In this document: in pieces, positions 45,717 through 54,262 of the stretch | Layout: each line of letters starts with the position of its first letter | How positions within the stretch are numbered: position 1 is the stretch's first letter | Origin: Burkholderiales bacterium RIFCSPLOWO2_12_FULL_65_40 | GTDB taxonomy: Bacteria > Pseudomonadota > Gammaproteobacteria > Burkholderiales > Burkholderiaceae_C | Assembly: GCA_001770955.1 (NCBI GenBank) | Contig: MESL01000035.1 | Location: forward strand, 184,468-248,467 | Direction of reading: 5' to 3' | Length of the DNA stretch: 64,000 bases | The notes under the pieces: model-generated | What the model was told of the DNA's origin: nothing | The model's database searches: none | What the model saw: only the letters and a program-made list of their open reading frames with translations | Program-made: the position numbers and the translations under genes

Positions 45717-47240
45717 ATGCAAGGTTTCAAGCAAAAAATGGCTTCAAGGCTTACTGTGAAAGCGCTGGCAGCTTCACTTTTGATAGCATTTGTGCCGCAG
45801 GCCGTGCTGCCGGTGCAAGCCCAGCCCCAGTTGCCCGCCCTGGGCGATGGCGGCGACATGACGGCCAGCGCCGAGCGCCGGTTGGGTGACGGCATCATCC
45901 GCCACCTTTACCGCGACCCGGACTATATCGACGACCCGGTGCTGGTCGAGTATGTGCAGACGCTCTGGCAGGCGTTGCTGGCGGCAGCGCGCGAGCGCGG
46001 CGAGCTTCCGCCCGAGCTGGACGAGCGCTTTGCCTGGGAGGTGCTGCTCGGGCGCGACCGCACCGTCAACGCCTTTGCGCTGCCCGGCGGTTACCTGGGC
46101 GTGCACCTGGGGCTGATCGGCGTGGTGGCCAGCCGGGACGAACTGGCCTCGGTGCTGGCCCACGAGCTGAGCCACGTCACCCAGCGCCATATTGCTCGCC
46201 TGATCACCCAGCAGAACCGGCAGACGCCGCTGATGATCGGCGCCATGATCCTGGGCGCGCTGGCCGCCAGCAAAAGCCCCCATGCCGCGCAGGCGCTGGC
46301 CATGGGTGGGCAGGCCCTGGTGGTGCAGAACCAGCTCAACTTTTCGCGCGACATGGAGCGCGAGGCCGATCGTGTGGGCTACGGGCTGATGGCGCCGGCG
46401 GGTTTTGCGCCGCAAGGCTTTGCCGCCATGTTTGAAAAGCTCCAGCAGGCCAACCGTATCAACGACAACGGCTCCTGGCCGTACCTGCGCAGCCATCCGC
46501 TGACCACCGAGCGCCTGGCCGGCGTGCAGGCGCGCCAGCTCCAGGCGATGCCTGCCCCGCCGCCCACACTGGAACATGCGCTGCTGGCGGCGCGGGCCCG
46601 CGTGCTGGCACAGCCGGGCGTCGAGGTCCTGCGCCAATGGATGGCCGAGCCCGAGGGCGGTGGCTTTGCGGCTTTGCCTGCCGCGCGCCGCGCCGCCGCG
46701 CTGTATGCCGCCGTGCTGGCGGCCAGCCAGCTGCGCGAGCCAGCCGTCGCACGGGCACTGCAGCCGCGCCTGCTGCAGGCCGTGCAGGGCGACACCGCCG
46801 CACTGCGCCAGGCCCGCTTGCTGGCCGCCGAGGTGGAACTGGCCGCTGGCGATGCCGCAAGCGCGTGGCGCCTGGTGCCTGCAGGAGAGCAACGGCCCGA
46901 GCGGATGCTGCGCGCCCAGGCCGGACTGCGCGCGGGGCAGGTGGGCGATCTGGCCGGGCCACTGCAGACCTGGGTGGCGCTGCACCCGCGCGATGCGGGC
47001 ATGTGGCAGTTGCTCTCCAGCGTGTGGCAGGCGCAGGGGCAGCCGCTGCGAGCGGTGCGCGCCGAGGCCGAGGCCCATGCGGCGCGCTACGACTATGCGG
47101 CGGCGGTGGACCGTTTCAAGGCCGGGCAGGACCTGGCGCGGCAAAGCCGGACGGCCGCCGACCATGTCGAAGCGTCGATCATCGACACGCGCCTGCGCGC
47201 GGTGGAATCACTTCTTCGAGAACAGGCCGCCGAGCGCTGA
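45717..47240 (+). CDS. bepA: M48-family periplasmic metalloprotease/chaperone (BepA-like)
   Basis: A 507-residue exported protein: signal peptide (to about 39, ending VQA-Q), zinc protease domain with HELSH (HExxH) and the third ligand in DMEREADRVGY, and a C-terminal TPR-rich half (about 290-500). This is the layout of BepA/YfgC, which degrades misassembled LptD and other outer-membrane proteins. The signal peptide (residues 8-25) is encoded by a copy of the dispersed repeat. The ATG at 45717 was chosen over 45738 and 45666; none has a strong site. The 3' end overlaps the convergent holin-like gene. Confidence 0.88.
   Translation: MQGFKQKMASRLTVKALAASLLIAFVPQAVLPVQAQPQLPALGDGGDMTASAERRLGDGIIRHLYRDPDYIDDPVLVEYVQTLWQALLAAARERGELPPELDERFAWEVLLGRDRTVNAFALPGGYLGVHLGLIGVVASRDELASVLAHELSHVTQRHIARLITQQNRQTPLMIGAMILGALAASKSPHAAQALAMGGQALVVQNQLNFSRDMEREADRVGYGLMAPAGFAPQGFAAMFEKLQQANRINDNGSWPYLRSHPLTTERLAGVQARQLQAMPAPPPTLEHALLAARARVLAQPGVEVLRQWMAEPEGGGFAALPAARRAAALYAAVLAASQLREPAVARALQPRLLQAVQGDTAALRQARLLAAEVELAAGDAASAWRLVPAGEQRPERMLRAQAGLRAGQVGDLAGPLQTWVALHPRDAGMWQLLSSVWQAQGQPLRAVRAEAEAHAARYDYAAAVDRFKAGQDLARQSRTAADHVEASIIDTRLRAVESLLREQAAER
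45738..45791. repeat. Dispersed repeat, coding copy in the BepA-like signal peptide
   Basis: GGCTTCAAGGCTTACTGTGA, then AAGCGCTGGCAGCTTCACTT and TTGATAGCATTT. In frame it gives Lys-Ala-Leu-Ala-Ala-Ser-Leu-Leu-Ile-Ala. Confidence 0.7.
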
Positions 47241-47561
47241 TTCGATCAGCAGGCCGAGCACCGAATAGATCAGCGAACCCAGCAGCGCCGCGCCAAAGCC
47301 GCTGACATGAAAGCCCCCGAGCACACCGGCGGCGGCCCAGAACATCAGTGCGTTGATGACGAACAGGAACAGCCCCACCGTGACGATGGTGACCGGCAGC
47401 GTCAGTACCACCAGGATGGGGCGCAGCACGGCGTTGAACAGGCCGATGACGAGGGCCGCGATCAGTGCCGACGTAAAGCTCTCCACCTGCACGCCGCTGT
47501 AAACATAGGCGACGAACAGCAAGGCAGCGGCGCTGAGCAGCCATTTGACAAGGAGTTTCAT
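47208..47561 (-). CDS. Phage holin family / 4-TMS membrane protein (PF04020-like)
   Basis: A 117-residue protein of almost only hydrophobic helices (four): KLLVKWLLSAAALLFVAYVY, SALIAALVIGLFNAVLRPIL, LPVTIVTVGLFLFVINALMFW and LGSLIYSVLGLLIE, ending GGLFSKK. This is the small mycobacterial-type 4-TM/phage-holin-like family, widely encoded outside prophages. The last 33 bases overlap the 3' end of the convergent protease gene. An upstream in-frame extension to 47717 covers the terminator of terC, so 47561 is preferred. Confidence 0.85.
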   Translation of the reverse strand: MKLLVKWLLSAAALLFVAYVYSGVQVESFTSALIAALVIGLFNAVLRPILVVLTLPVTIVTVGLFLFVINALMFWAAAGVLGGFHVSGFGAALLGSLIYSVLGLLIESALGGLFSKK

Positions 47562-47594
47562 GCGTTCAGCATAGCGCAGCACCCGGGCACGCGC

Positions 47595-47619
47595 AAAAAA
47601 AGGGGGCCGAAGCCCCCGT
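47595..47619 (-). terminator. Terminator of terC
   Basis: On the minus strand GGGGGC-TTCG-GCCCCC followed by seven T: a tetraloop intrinsic terminator 44 bases after terC. Confidence 0.93.
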
Positions 47620-47662
47620 GCATGAACCGAACCGGCCCCGGCGAAGGCCGGGCGCAGCCTGC

Positions 47663-48409
47663 TCAGAGTGCTGCAGGCTCGGGTTTGGATGCAGCCGCAT
47701 AGCGTGCGGCGATCCATTTGCCAATGGCCAGTACCAGCAGCGCACCCGTAATGCCGGCGCCGTACTTGATCCAGTCGTTGGCCTGGTCGATCTTGAGCAT
47801 CCAGGGCAGGGTGTTGGCGTTGGCCACGGCCGGGTCGGACACGAACATGGTGCCGGCAATCCAGCCCAGCAGCATGCCGCCGATGGTGATGATGGCGGGG
47901 AAACGGTCCATCAGCTTGATGACCAGCTGGCTGCCCCAGACGATGATCGGGATGCTGATCACGAGGCCGAAGATGACCAGGGGCATCTCATGGTGGTCGG
48001 CCGCGCCCTGGGCTGCGCCAGCGATGGCGATCACGTTGTCGATGCTCATCACCAGGTCGGCGACGATGATGGTCTTGATGGCGGCCAGCAGCTTGTCGCT
48101 CGCGTTGATGTTGCCGTGGTCGTCATCCGGATCGGGGGCCAGGAGCTTGACGCCAATCCACACCAGCAGGGCGGCGCCGACGAGCTTGAGGAAAGGAATG
48201 GCCAGCAAGGTGAGGGCGAAGTAGATCAGCACGACGCGCAGCACGATGGCGCCGGCCGTTCCCCACAGGATGCCCTTGGTGCGCTGGTGCGCCGGAAGCT
48301 TGCGACAGGCCAGGGCAATGACGACGGCATTGTCGCCGCCCAGCAGGATGTCGATCATGATGATCTGACCGACAGCGACCCAGAATTCGGGGGTCATGAA
48401 TTGTTCCAT
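47663..48409 (-). CDS. TerC-family membrane protein (probable Mn2+ exporter, YjbE type)
   Basis: A 248-residue protein with about seven helices. TerC signature residues are seen: MIDILLGGDNAVVIALA, VADLVMSIDNVIAIAGA and the acidic linker PDPDDDHG. The paired Asp in GGDNA and SIDNV are the likely metal ligands. The start at 48409 has GAGGACTCC upstream. A yybP-ykoY riboswitch precedes it, which points to manganese homeostasis (metal export or metallation of exported enzymes) rather than tellurite resistance. Confidence 0.9.
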   Translation of the reverse strand: MEQFMTPEFWVAVGQIIMIDILLGGDNAVVIALACRKLPAHQRTKGILWGTAGAIVLRVVLIYFALTLLAIPFLKLVGAALLVWIGVKLLAPDPDDDHGNINASDKLLAAIKTIIVADLVMSIDNVIAIAGAAQGAADHHEMPLVIFGLVISIPIIVWGSQLVIKLMDRFPAIITIGGMLLGWIAGTMFVSDPAVANANTLPWMLKIDQANDWIKYGAGITGALLVLAIGKWIAARYAAASKPEPAAL

Positions 48410-48515
48410 GGAGTCCTCTTGGTTCCCTAAAAAAGCAATGCGCAAGGCGGGCCAGCCAGCACAAAAGGCTCCAGAGAGCGTGGTGTGTGCCTTCGACCAG
48501 ACCTGCGCGGGTTCG

Positions 48516-48642
48516 GATCGAAGGTCTTGCTCGGCGGCGCCTCGTGTGCGCTGCCCGACAGGCCGGGAGCATGTGCGACGCTCCGTATTGACGACCTGGC
48601 GATACCCGCACTGCGGGAGGGAGCTACTCCCCTTCGGACTCC
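48516..48642 (-). ncRNA. yybP-ykoY (manganese) riboswitch upstream of terC
   Basis: On the minus strand the conserved elements occur in order: GAAGGGGAGTAGC (48635-48623), GTCGTCAATACG (48595-48584) and the closing GCAAGACCTTCG (48530-48519), whose end pairs with the first block. These are the strictly conserved parts of the yybP-ykoY aptamer. About 105 bases of expression platform separate it from terC. It explains the 310-base gap between terC and the next gene. Confidence 0.9.
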
Positions 48643-48719
48643 GATTAGACCATTGCCACCGGGGGGGCTGCAAGATGTGGGTATTACGCATACCGGCGCG
48701 CCGGCGGGGGGGCGCTATC

Positions 48720-49163
48720 ATGGCCCGGCCCATGGCCACCCTCCACATCACCGACATCGAAGCCGCCATCAACCACTGGCGGGCCCGTGCCCCCTGGCGG
48801 GATGACCCGGCACTCGCACCCCCGCTGGATGCCCTGGCCGAGACCTATGCGCTGATGGTGTACCGGCAGCACGATGCGATCGACGATGCCGCCCTGTCGC
48901 CCCAGGCCATGGCGGCCTGGCTGGACTGGTACGCCAGCACGCCCGACACACCCTGCATCGCCATCTGCTCCACCAGCCAGGGCGACGACTGGTGCAAGGG
49001 CTGTGGGCGCAGCTTTGACGAGGTGCAGCACTGGCCGGCCTACAGCCCGGCGCAAAAGCGCGCCGTCTGGCGGCGCATCACCCTGCAGGGCACGGCCTGG
49101 CGGTTCAACCGCTATGCCGAGCGAGCGCAACAAAATTTAGCCGAAACAGCCTCTGGCGCTTGA
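48720..49163 (+). CDS. DUF3717-DUF1289 fusion protein
   Basis: A 147-residue protein. The N-terminal part (ITDIEAAINHWRARAP, about 7-75) resembles DUF3717; the C-terminal part is a DUF1289 zinc-binding domain: PCIAICSTSQGDDWCKGCGRSFDEVQHWPAYSPAQKRAVWRRI, with four cysteines. Function unknown. ATG 48720 or 48732 may be used; neither has a good ribosome site. The stop overlaps the next start by one base (TGATG), inside a dispersed repeat copy. Confidence 0.8.
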   Translation: MARPMATLHITDIEAAINHWRARAPWRDDPALAPPLDALAETYALMVYRQHDAIDDAALSPQAMAAWLDWYASTPDTPCIAICSTSQGDDWCKGCGRSFDEVQHWPAYSPAQKRAVWRRITLQGTAWRFNRYAERAQQNLAETASGA

Positions 49164-49187
49164 TGGACGAGCGTTGGCAGCTATCAA
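49148..49187. repeat. Dispersed repeat, copy across a gene junction
   Basis: AGCCTCTGGCGCTTGATGGA then GAGCGTTGGCAGCTATCAA. The overlapping stop and start codons of the two small genes lie in its loop. Confidence 0.7.
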
Positions 49188-49504
49188 CCCGAGAGCAACT
49201 CATGCGCCGTCTCACCCAGGCCCCGAACATGGCCCTGGCCACCCTGTGGGTGGACCTGCTGTGCGAAGACGGCATGCCCGCCACGGTGCAGCGCCAGTAC
49301 CTGGGCGCCGCTGCCGGGCACCTGCCGCCCGACGAATGCCTGCCCGAAATCTGGCTGCGCCACGACGAGCACCTGGAGCGCGCCAGAACCTTGCTGGATC
49401 GCTTGCGCAATCTGCCCCAGCACCGCTGGCAGTGCGTGTGCGGTGAAATCGTCGAAGGTGGCTTTGAGCAGTGCTGGAACTGCGGCACCCTGATGCCGCG
49501 CTGA
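49163..49504 (+). CDS. Small zinc-ribbon protein (DUF2007-like C-terminus)
   Basis: A 113-residue protein, helical at first (REQLMRRLTQAPNMALATLWVDLL) and ending in a zinc ribbon WQCVCGEIVEGGFEQCWNCGTLMPR with two Cys pairs. The end looks like DUF2007-type ribbons. Its ATG overlaps the stop of the DUF1289 gene (translational coupling). The first residues are encoded by a repeat copy. Function unknown. Confidence 0.7.
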   Translation: MDERWQLSTREQLMRRLTQAPNMALATLWVDLLCEDGMPATVQRQYLGAAAGHLPPDECLPEIWLRHDEHLERARTLLDRLRNLPQHRWQCVCGEIVEGGFEQCWNCGTLMPR

Positions 49505-49510
49505 CCCGCT

Positions 49511-49613
49511 TATTCCGTTTCCAAATCATTCGTGTCTAGGCGCGAAGCCGCAGACAGTGCTGTAGCACGGCAAGGCGAAGCAACAACGACACGGGTGATT
49601 TTGAAACGGAATT
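49511..49613. repeat. Long palindromic (MITE-like) element between convergent genes
   Basis: TATTCCGTTTCCAAATCATT (49511) and the complementary arm GGTGATTTTGAAACGGAATT (49593) form an imperfect inverted repeat of about 26 bases. The interior holds a second stem (GCCGCAGACAGTGC...GCACGGCAAGGC). It fills the whole gap between the zinc-ribbon gene and yaeQ and may act as a bidirectional terminator. Confidence 0.6.
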
Positions 49614-50172
49614 ACTTCCAGCGCACCGGCTCCACATGCACGCTGCCCTGCGTGCTGCTCAGCGTGATGGCGCCTTCCTGCACCGTGGCCTGCAGTTGCA
49701 TGCTGCGCTCGGCCAGCCGGGCCAGCTCCTGCGAGGCTTCGGTGGGAATACGCCAGACCTGCAGCTTGTCCAGGCGCGAGAGCTTGGTTTCAATGCCCTT
49801 CCACCAGATCTCGGACGCGTGGTTGAAGCAATAGACGATGACCGAGTCGGCCTTGCTGCAGGCCTTGGTGAGCGGCTTGTCCTCGGGCTGGCCCACCTCA
49901 ATCCACACGCGCTTGCGCCCGGTGAAGTCGGTCAGCGAGGCGTCCGGGTCGTCCGGGTCGGACAGGCCCGCGCCAAAAGCCAGTTGGCCATCGCCATTGC
50001 ACAGGTCATTGAGCTGGTGCGCCTGAATGGCGAGCGCGGCCAGCCGCACCATCATGCGCTCGTCGGTCTCGCTGGGGTGGCGGGCCAGCGTGAGCGCATG
50101 GTCGGCGTAGTAGCCGTGGTCGATGTCGGCGATCTGCAGGTTCGCCTTGAAGATGGTGGATTTGATGGCCAT
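49612..50172 (-). CDS. yaeQ: YaeQ family protein
   Basis: A 186-residue protein of the YaeQ family (PD-(D/E)xK-like fold): MAIKSTIFKANLQIADIDHGYYADHALTLARHPSETDERMM, DLCNGDGQLAFGAGLSDPDDPDAS, KRVWIEVGQPEDK. The acidic and Lys residues of the nuclease-like core (D, E-x-G-Q) are kept, though no nuclease activity is established. It lies 77 bases downstream of purB, with repeat copy 6 between. Confidence 0.92.
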   Translation of the reverse strand: MAIKSTIFKANLQIADIDHGYYADHALTLARHPSETDERMMVRLAALAIQAHQLNDLCNGDGQLAFGAGLSDPDDPDASLTDFTGRKRVWIEVGQPEDKPLTKACSKADSVIVYCFNHASEIWWKGIETKLSRLDKLQVWRIPTEASQELARLAERSMQLQATVQEGAITLSSTQGSVHVEPVRWK

Positions 50173-50183
50173 GGGCTGTCAGT

Positions 50184-50242
50184 ATAAAAATGATAGCTGC
50201 CAGCGCTTGTTTGATAAGCGCTGGAGGCCAAAAAGGCTTAAA
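50184..50242. repeat. Dispersed palindromic repeat, copy 6 (well preserved)
   Basis: ATGATAGCTGCCAGCGCTTG, loop TTTGAT, AAGCGCTGGAGGCCAAAAAG. Near identical in both arms to copy 1; it lies between purB and yaeQ. Confidence 0.85.
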
Positions 50243-50249
50243 GAAGCGG

Positions 50250-51656
<1,407 letters not shown>

Positions 51657-51733
51657 TCAGGCGGGTGTGGGCGTGGCCCGATAGAATCGGCAGCCCGGAG
51701 TCCCCCCGGCGCCCGAGCCACGGAAGCAGAACC

Positions 51734-52348
51734 ATGAAACTGATCGGATCCACCACCAGCCCCTATGTGCGCAAAGTGCGCATCGTGATGGCGGAAAAGA
51801 AGCTCGACTACCAGTTCGTGCTGGACAACGTCTGGTCTGCCGACACGAAAATCGCCGCCTCCAATCCGCTGGGCAAGGTGCCCTGCCTGATCATGGAAGG
51901 GGCCGAGGCGGTGTTCGACTCGCGCGTGATCGTCGAATACCTCGACACCCTCTCGCCGGTGGGCAAACTCATCCCCTCCACCGGACGCGAGCGCGCCGAG
52001 GTCAAGACCTGGGAAGCGCTGGCCGACGGCCTGCTCGACGCGGCCATCCTGGTGCGCCTGGAAAACACCTTCGAAGGCCGAACCGAGGGCCAGCGCAGCC
52101 AGGCCTGGATCGACCGCCAGATGGGCAAGATCCACGCCAGCCTCAAGGCCATGTCCCAGGGCCTGGGCGACAAGCCCTTCTGCAGCGGCATCCACCTGAG
52201 CCTGTCGGACATCGCCGTGGGGTGCGCGCTGGGCTGGCTGGAGTTCCGCTTCCCCGAGATCGGCTGGCGCGCCGACTACCCCAACCTGGCCAAGCTGATG
52301 GACAAGCTGGCGCAGCGCCCGAGTTTTTCGGACACCGTGCCCGGCTGA
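51734..52348 (+). CDS. Glutathione S-transferase family protein
   Basis: A 204-residue GST: thioredoxin-fold N-terminus MKLIGSTTSPYVRKVRIVMAEK (Ser in the active-site turn), NPLGKVPCLIMEGAEAVFDSRVIVEYLD (glutathione site), and a helical C-terminal domain (LSLSDIAVGCALGWLEFR, N-capping box). Similar to the YibF/YliJ group. The upstream frame to 51665 was rejected. It is single, divergent from purB. Confidence 0.9.
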   Translation: MKLIGSTTSPYVRKVRIVMAEKKLDYQFVLDNVWSADTKIAASNPLGKVPCLIMEGAEAVFDSRVIVEYLDTLSPVGKLIPSTGRERAEVKTWEALADGLLDAAILVRLENTFEGRTEGQRSQAWIDRQMGKIHASLKAMSQGLGDKPFCSGIHLSLSDIAVGCALGWLEFRFPEIGWRADYPNLAKLMDKLAQRPSFSDTVPG

Positions 52349-52358
52349 ACCCGCCGAA

Positions 52359-52811
52359 TCAACTCCGTGCGCGGCGCTTGAGCCAGCGCATCAGCGTGCC
52401 CACGCCGGGCAGCTTTTCATACAGCTCCTCGGCGGCGTCCCAGTAGTCGCGGTGCAGGGTGATGCGGTGGTGTTCGTCCAGCACCAGGTGCGTGGCGCCG
52501 CGCACCGTCTGCTCGACGCCCCGGGCATGGCTCGAGAAGGCGAACCGGAATTCCCAGGTCAGAAAGCACTCGCCGCCCTGCTCCACCCGGCCGGTGATGA
52601 CGAAGCGCGGGTGCTGCAGCGTGGCAAACATGTGCCGGAAGATGTCCCGGATCGCGGCCAGGCCCTGCACTTCGTTGAACGGGTCCTTGAAGCGTGCGTC
52701 CGGGGCGTAGTACTGGCCCAGGTCCGCCAGGTCGGCCGGTTGCAACTGCTCGAAGAAGGACACCACGCGGGTGATGGCCTCGTGGGGGCTGGTGGGAGGG
52801 GGAAGGTTCAT
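52359..52811 (-). CDS. SnoaL-like / NTF2-fold protein
   Basis: A 150-residue cone-fold protein: HEAITRVVSFFEQLQPADLADLGQYYAPDARFKDPFNEVQG, RHMFATLQHPRFVITGR, LTWEFRF and a C-terminal HRDYWDAAEELYEKLPGVGTLMRWLKRR. It is the last gene of the lipid operon; its ATG overlaps the SDR stop. Proteins of this type recur in clusters with FAD oxidoreductase, DUF1365, Cfa and DUF3833. Catalytic role unknown. Confidence 0.85.
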   Translation of the reverse strand: MNLPPPTSPHEAITRVVSFFEQLQPADLADLGQYYAPDARFKDPFNEVQGLAAIRDIFRHMFATLQHPRFVITGRVEQGGECFLTWEFRFAFSSHARGVEQTVRGATHLVLDEHHRITLHRDYWDAAEELYEKLPGVGTLMRWLKRRARS

Positions 52812-53593
52812 CACAGGCCTGTAAAGCGGCGCACCGCCGCAAAATACCACCGGTAGGGCAGCAGGCGCAGCCCTTTCATCACCACCGTGAAGCGGCGGGG
52901 GAAATGGATTTCAAAGGCGCCGCGCTCCCAGCCGCGCAGCATGGCCCGCGCCGCTGCCTCGGGCGACATCAGCGCGGGCATGGGGAAGTCGTTGGCGGCG
53001 GTCAGGGGCGTATCGACGAAGCCGGGGTGGACCACGCTCACCCCCAGGCCCAGAGGGCGCAGATCGAGATAGAGCGTTTCGGCCAGATGGGTCAGCGCGG
53101 CCTTGGTGGGGCCGTAGGCCAAGCCCTGGGGCAGACCGCCAAAGCCCGCCACGCTGCTGACCAGGCTGATGTGGCCTCCCCCACCGGCCCGCGCGGCATC
53201 CTGCAGGGCGGGCAACAGGGCGTCGAGCAGGTGGAGCGCGCCGGTGTAGTTGACCTCCATGTGCTGCAGCATGGTGGCCAGGTCGAATTGGGTGGCGCGC
53301 AGGGCGCGGTAGGTGCCGGCGCAATAGCACACCAGGTCCGGCACTCCGTCCGCCAGCACCTGCGCTGCGGCCGCCCGCACCTGGGCGGGGTCGGTCACGT
53401 CGAGCGCCAGGGCGGTGCTGCCCGGATGGTGCGCGACAAAGTCGTCCAGCGCCGCCGCGCTGCGCGCCGACACGGTGACGCGCGCGCAGCGCGCGTGCAG
53501 GAGCGAGGCCACCGCCCGGCCCATGCCGCTGGAGGCGCCCACCAGCCAGACGCGGCGGCCCTGCCAGGTGGGGATGCGCGGGTTCAGGCTCAC
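52811..53593 (-). CDS. Short-chain dehydrogenase/reductase
   Basis: A 260-residue SDR: cofactor motif VGASSGMGRAVAS, YCAGTYR (NAG-like), catalytic Ser in LVSSVAG and YGPTK (YxxxK). The GTG at 53593 is the start, with GGAGG seven bases upstream; start and ribosome site lie in the last unit of a 65-base tandem duplication. The C-terminus (HFPRRFTVVMKGLRLLPYRWYF) may touch the membrane, as in lipid-acting SDRs. It is coupled to the SnoaL gene. Confidence 0.92.
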   Translation of the reverse strand: MSLNPRIPTWQGRRVWLVGASSGMGRAVASLLHARCARVTVSARSAAALDDFVAHHPGSTALALDVTDPAQVRAAAAQVLADGVPDLVCYCAGTYRALRATQFDLATMLQHMEVNYTGALHLLDALLPALQDAARAGGGGHISLVSSVAGFGGLPQGLAYGPTKAALTHLAETLYLDLRPLGLGVSVVHPGFVDTPLTAANDFPMPALMSPEAAARAMLRGWERGAFEIHFPRRFTVVMKGLRLLPYRWYFAAVRRFTGL

Positions 53594-53658
53594 TGGGTAA
53601 CCTCCGTGCTGCGCACTGTGGTGCGAGCTTGCTTGGGAGCGGCCCGGCGCGCGCTCAC
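53590..53658 (-). CDS. Micro-ORF in tandem repeat unit 2 (22 codons)
   Basis: GTG start overlapping the previous micro-ORF stop (GTGA), sequence MSARRAAPKQARTT..., and its TGA overlaps the SDR start (GTGA). GGAGG precedes the start at seven bases. It may serve reinitiation rather than make a stable peptide. Confidence 0.35.
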   Translation of the reverse strand: MSARRAAPKQARTTVRSTEVTQ

Positions 53659-53720
53659 TGGGTAACCTCCGTGCTGCGCACTGCGGTGCGAGCTTGCTTG
53701 GGAGCGGCCCGGCGCACGCT
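53591..53720. repeat. Tandem duplication, two 65-base units
   Basis: Unit 1 (53656-53720) and unit 2 (53591-53655) differ at only two bases. Each contains ACGGAGG and a GTGA junction on the minus strand. The duplication separates DUF3833 from the SDR in an otherwise overlapping operon. Confidence 0.9.
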
Positions 53721-53723
53721 CAT
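53655..53723 (-). CDS. Micro-ORF in tandem repeat unit 1 (22 codons)
   Basis: ATG overlapping the DUF3833 stop (ATGA), sequence MSVRRAAPKQARTA..., with the TGA overlapping the next GTG. Basic composition (Arg, Lys); no family. Confidence 0.35.
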   Translation of the reverse strand: MSVRRAAPKQARTAVRSTEVTQ

Positions 53724-54262
53724 GCACCGCGCCGCGTGAAGGACAGCGTGATCTCGCCCAGGCGCACGCCGAATTTGGACATGGTGGCGCGGTTGAGCAT
53801 CACGCGCTCGTCGATGAGGTACATCCAGTCGTCCAGATCGACATGGATCACCCGGCCATCGACCGGCAGGGCCAGCGTGTACTGCCAGCGAAAAGCGTTG
53901 CCCGCCACGCGGCCCTCGGCCTGGCCCACCACGTCACCGGCGGTGCCGGTGTAGCGGCCATCGGCATGTTTTGTCAGGCGCCACACACGGCGCTCGGTGC
54001 TGCCGTCGGAATAGGTAAAGGCCTCGTCGAGCACGCCGTTGGGCCCTTCCCAGCGGCAGTCCATCACCACGGTGAAGCGCCGGACGATCTGGCCGCTGCG
54101 GTCCTGGAAGATGCCGTGGGCGTCCACGGTGCCGTTGAAATACTGCGCCAGGTCGAGCACGGGCTGCTCGCGGGCATAGCCGTCGAGGTTCTGGCTGGCG
54201 CAGCCTGAGAGCCAGAGGGGCGAAGTGGCGGCAGCGGCGAGGAGCAGGCGGCGTTGCATCAT
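53720..54262 (-). CDS. DUF3833 family lipoprotein
   Basis: A 180-residue lipoprotein: leader MMQRRLLLAAAATSPLWL and lipobox LSGCAS (Cys22), then a lipocalin-like DUF3833 domain (LDLAQYFNGTVDAHGIFQDRSG, DCRWEGPNGVLDEAFTYSDG, DDWMYLIDERVMLNRATMSKFG). It is known to occur in clusters with Cfa and DUF1365 and may bind a modified lipid at the envelope. ATG 54262 overlaps the MFS stop; 54259 is an equal alternative. Confidence 0.88.
   Translation of the reverse strand: MMQRRLLLAAAATSPLWLSGCASQNLDGYAREQPVLDLAQYFNGTVDAHGIFQDRSGQIVRRFTVVMDCRWEGPNGVLDEAFTYSDGSTERRVWRLTKHADGRYTGTAGDVVGQAEGRVAGNAFRWQYTLALPVDGRVIHVDLDDWMYLIDERVMLNRATMSKFGVRLGEITLSFTRRGA

Noticed and set aside
47208..47240. 33-base convergent overlap as a regulatory antisense device
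   Set aside because: Both genes simply read into each other; short tail overlaps are common and no extra signal is seen.
52452..52856. Plus-strand frame opposite the SnoaL-like gene
   Set aside because: Shadow frame; the minus-strand protein has a clear family and operon context.
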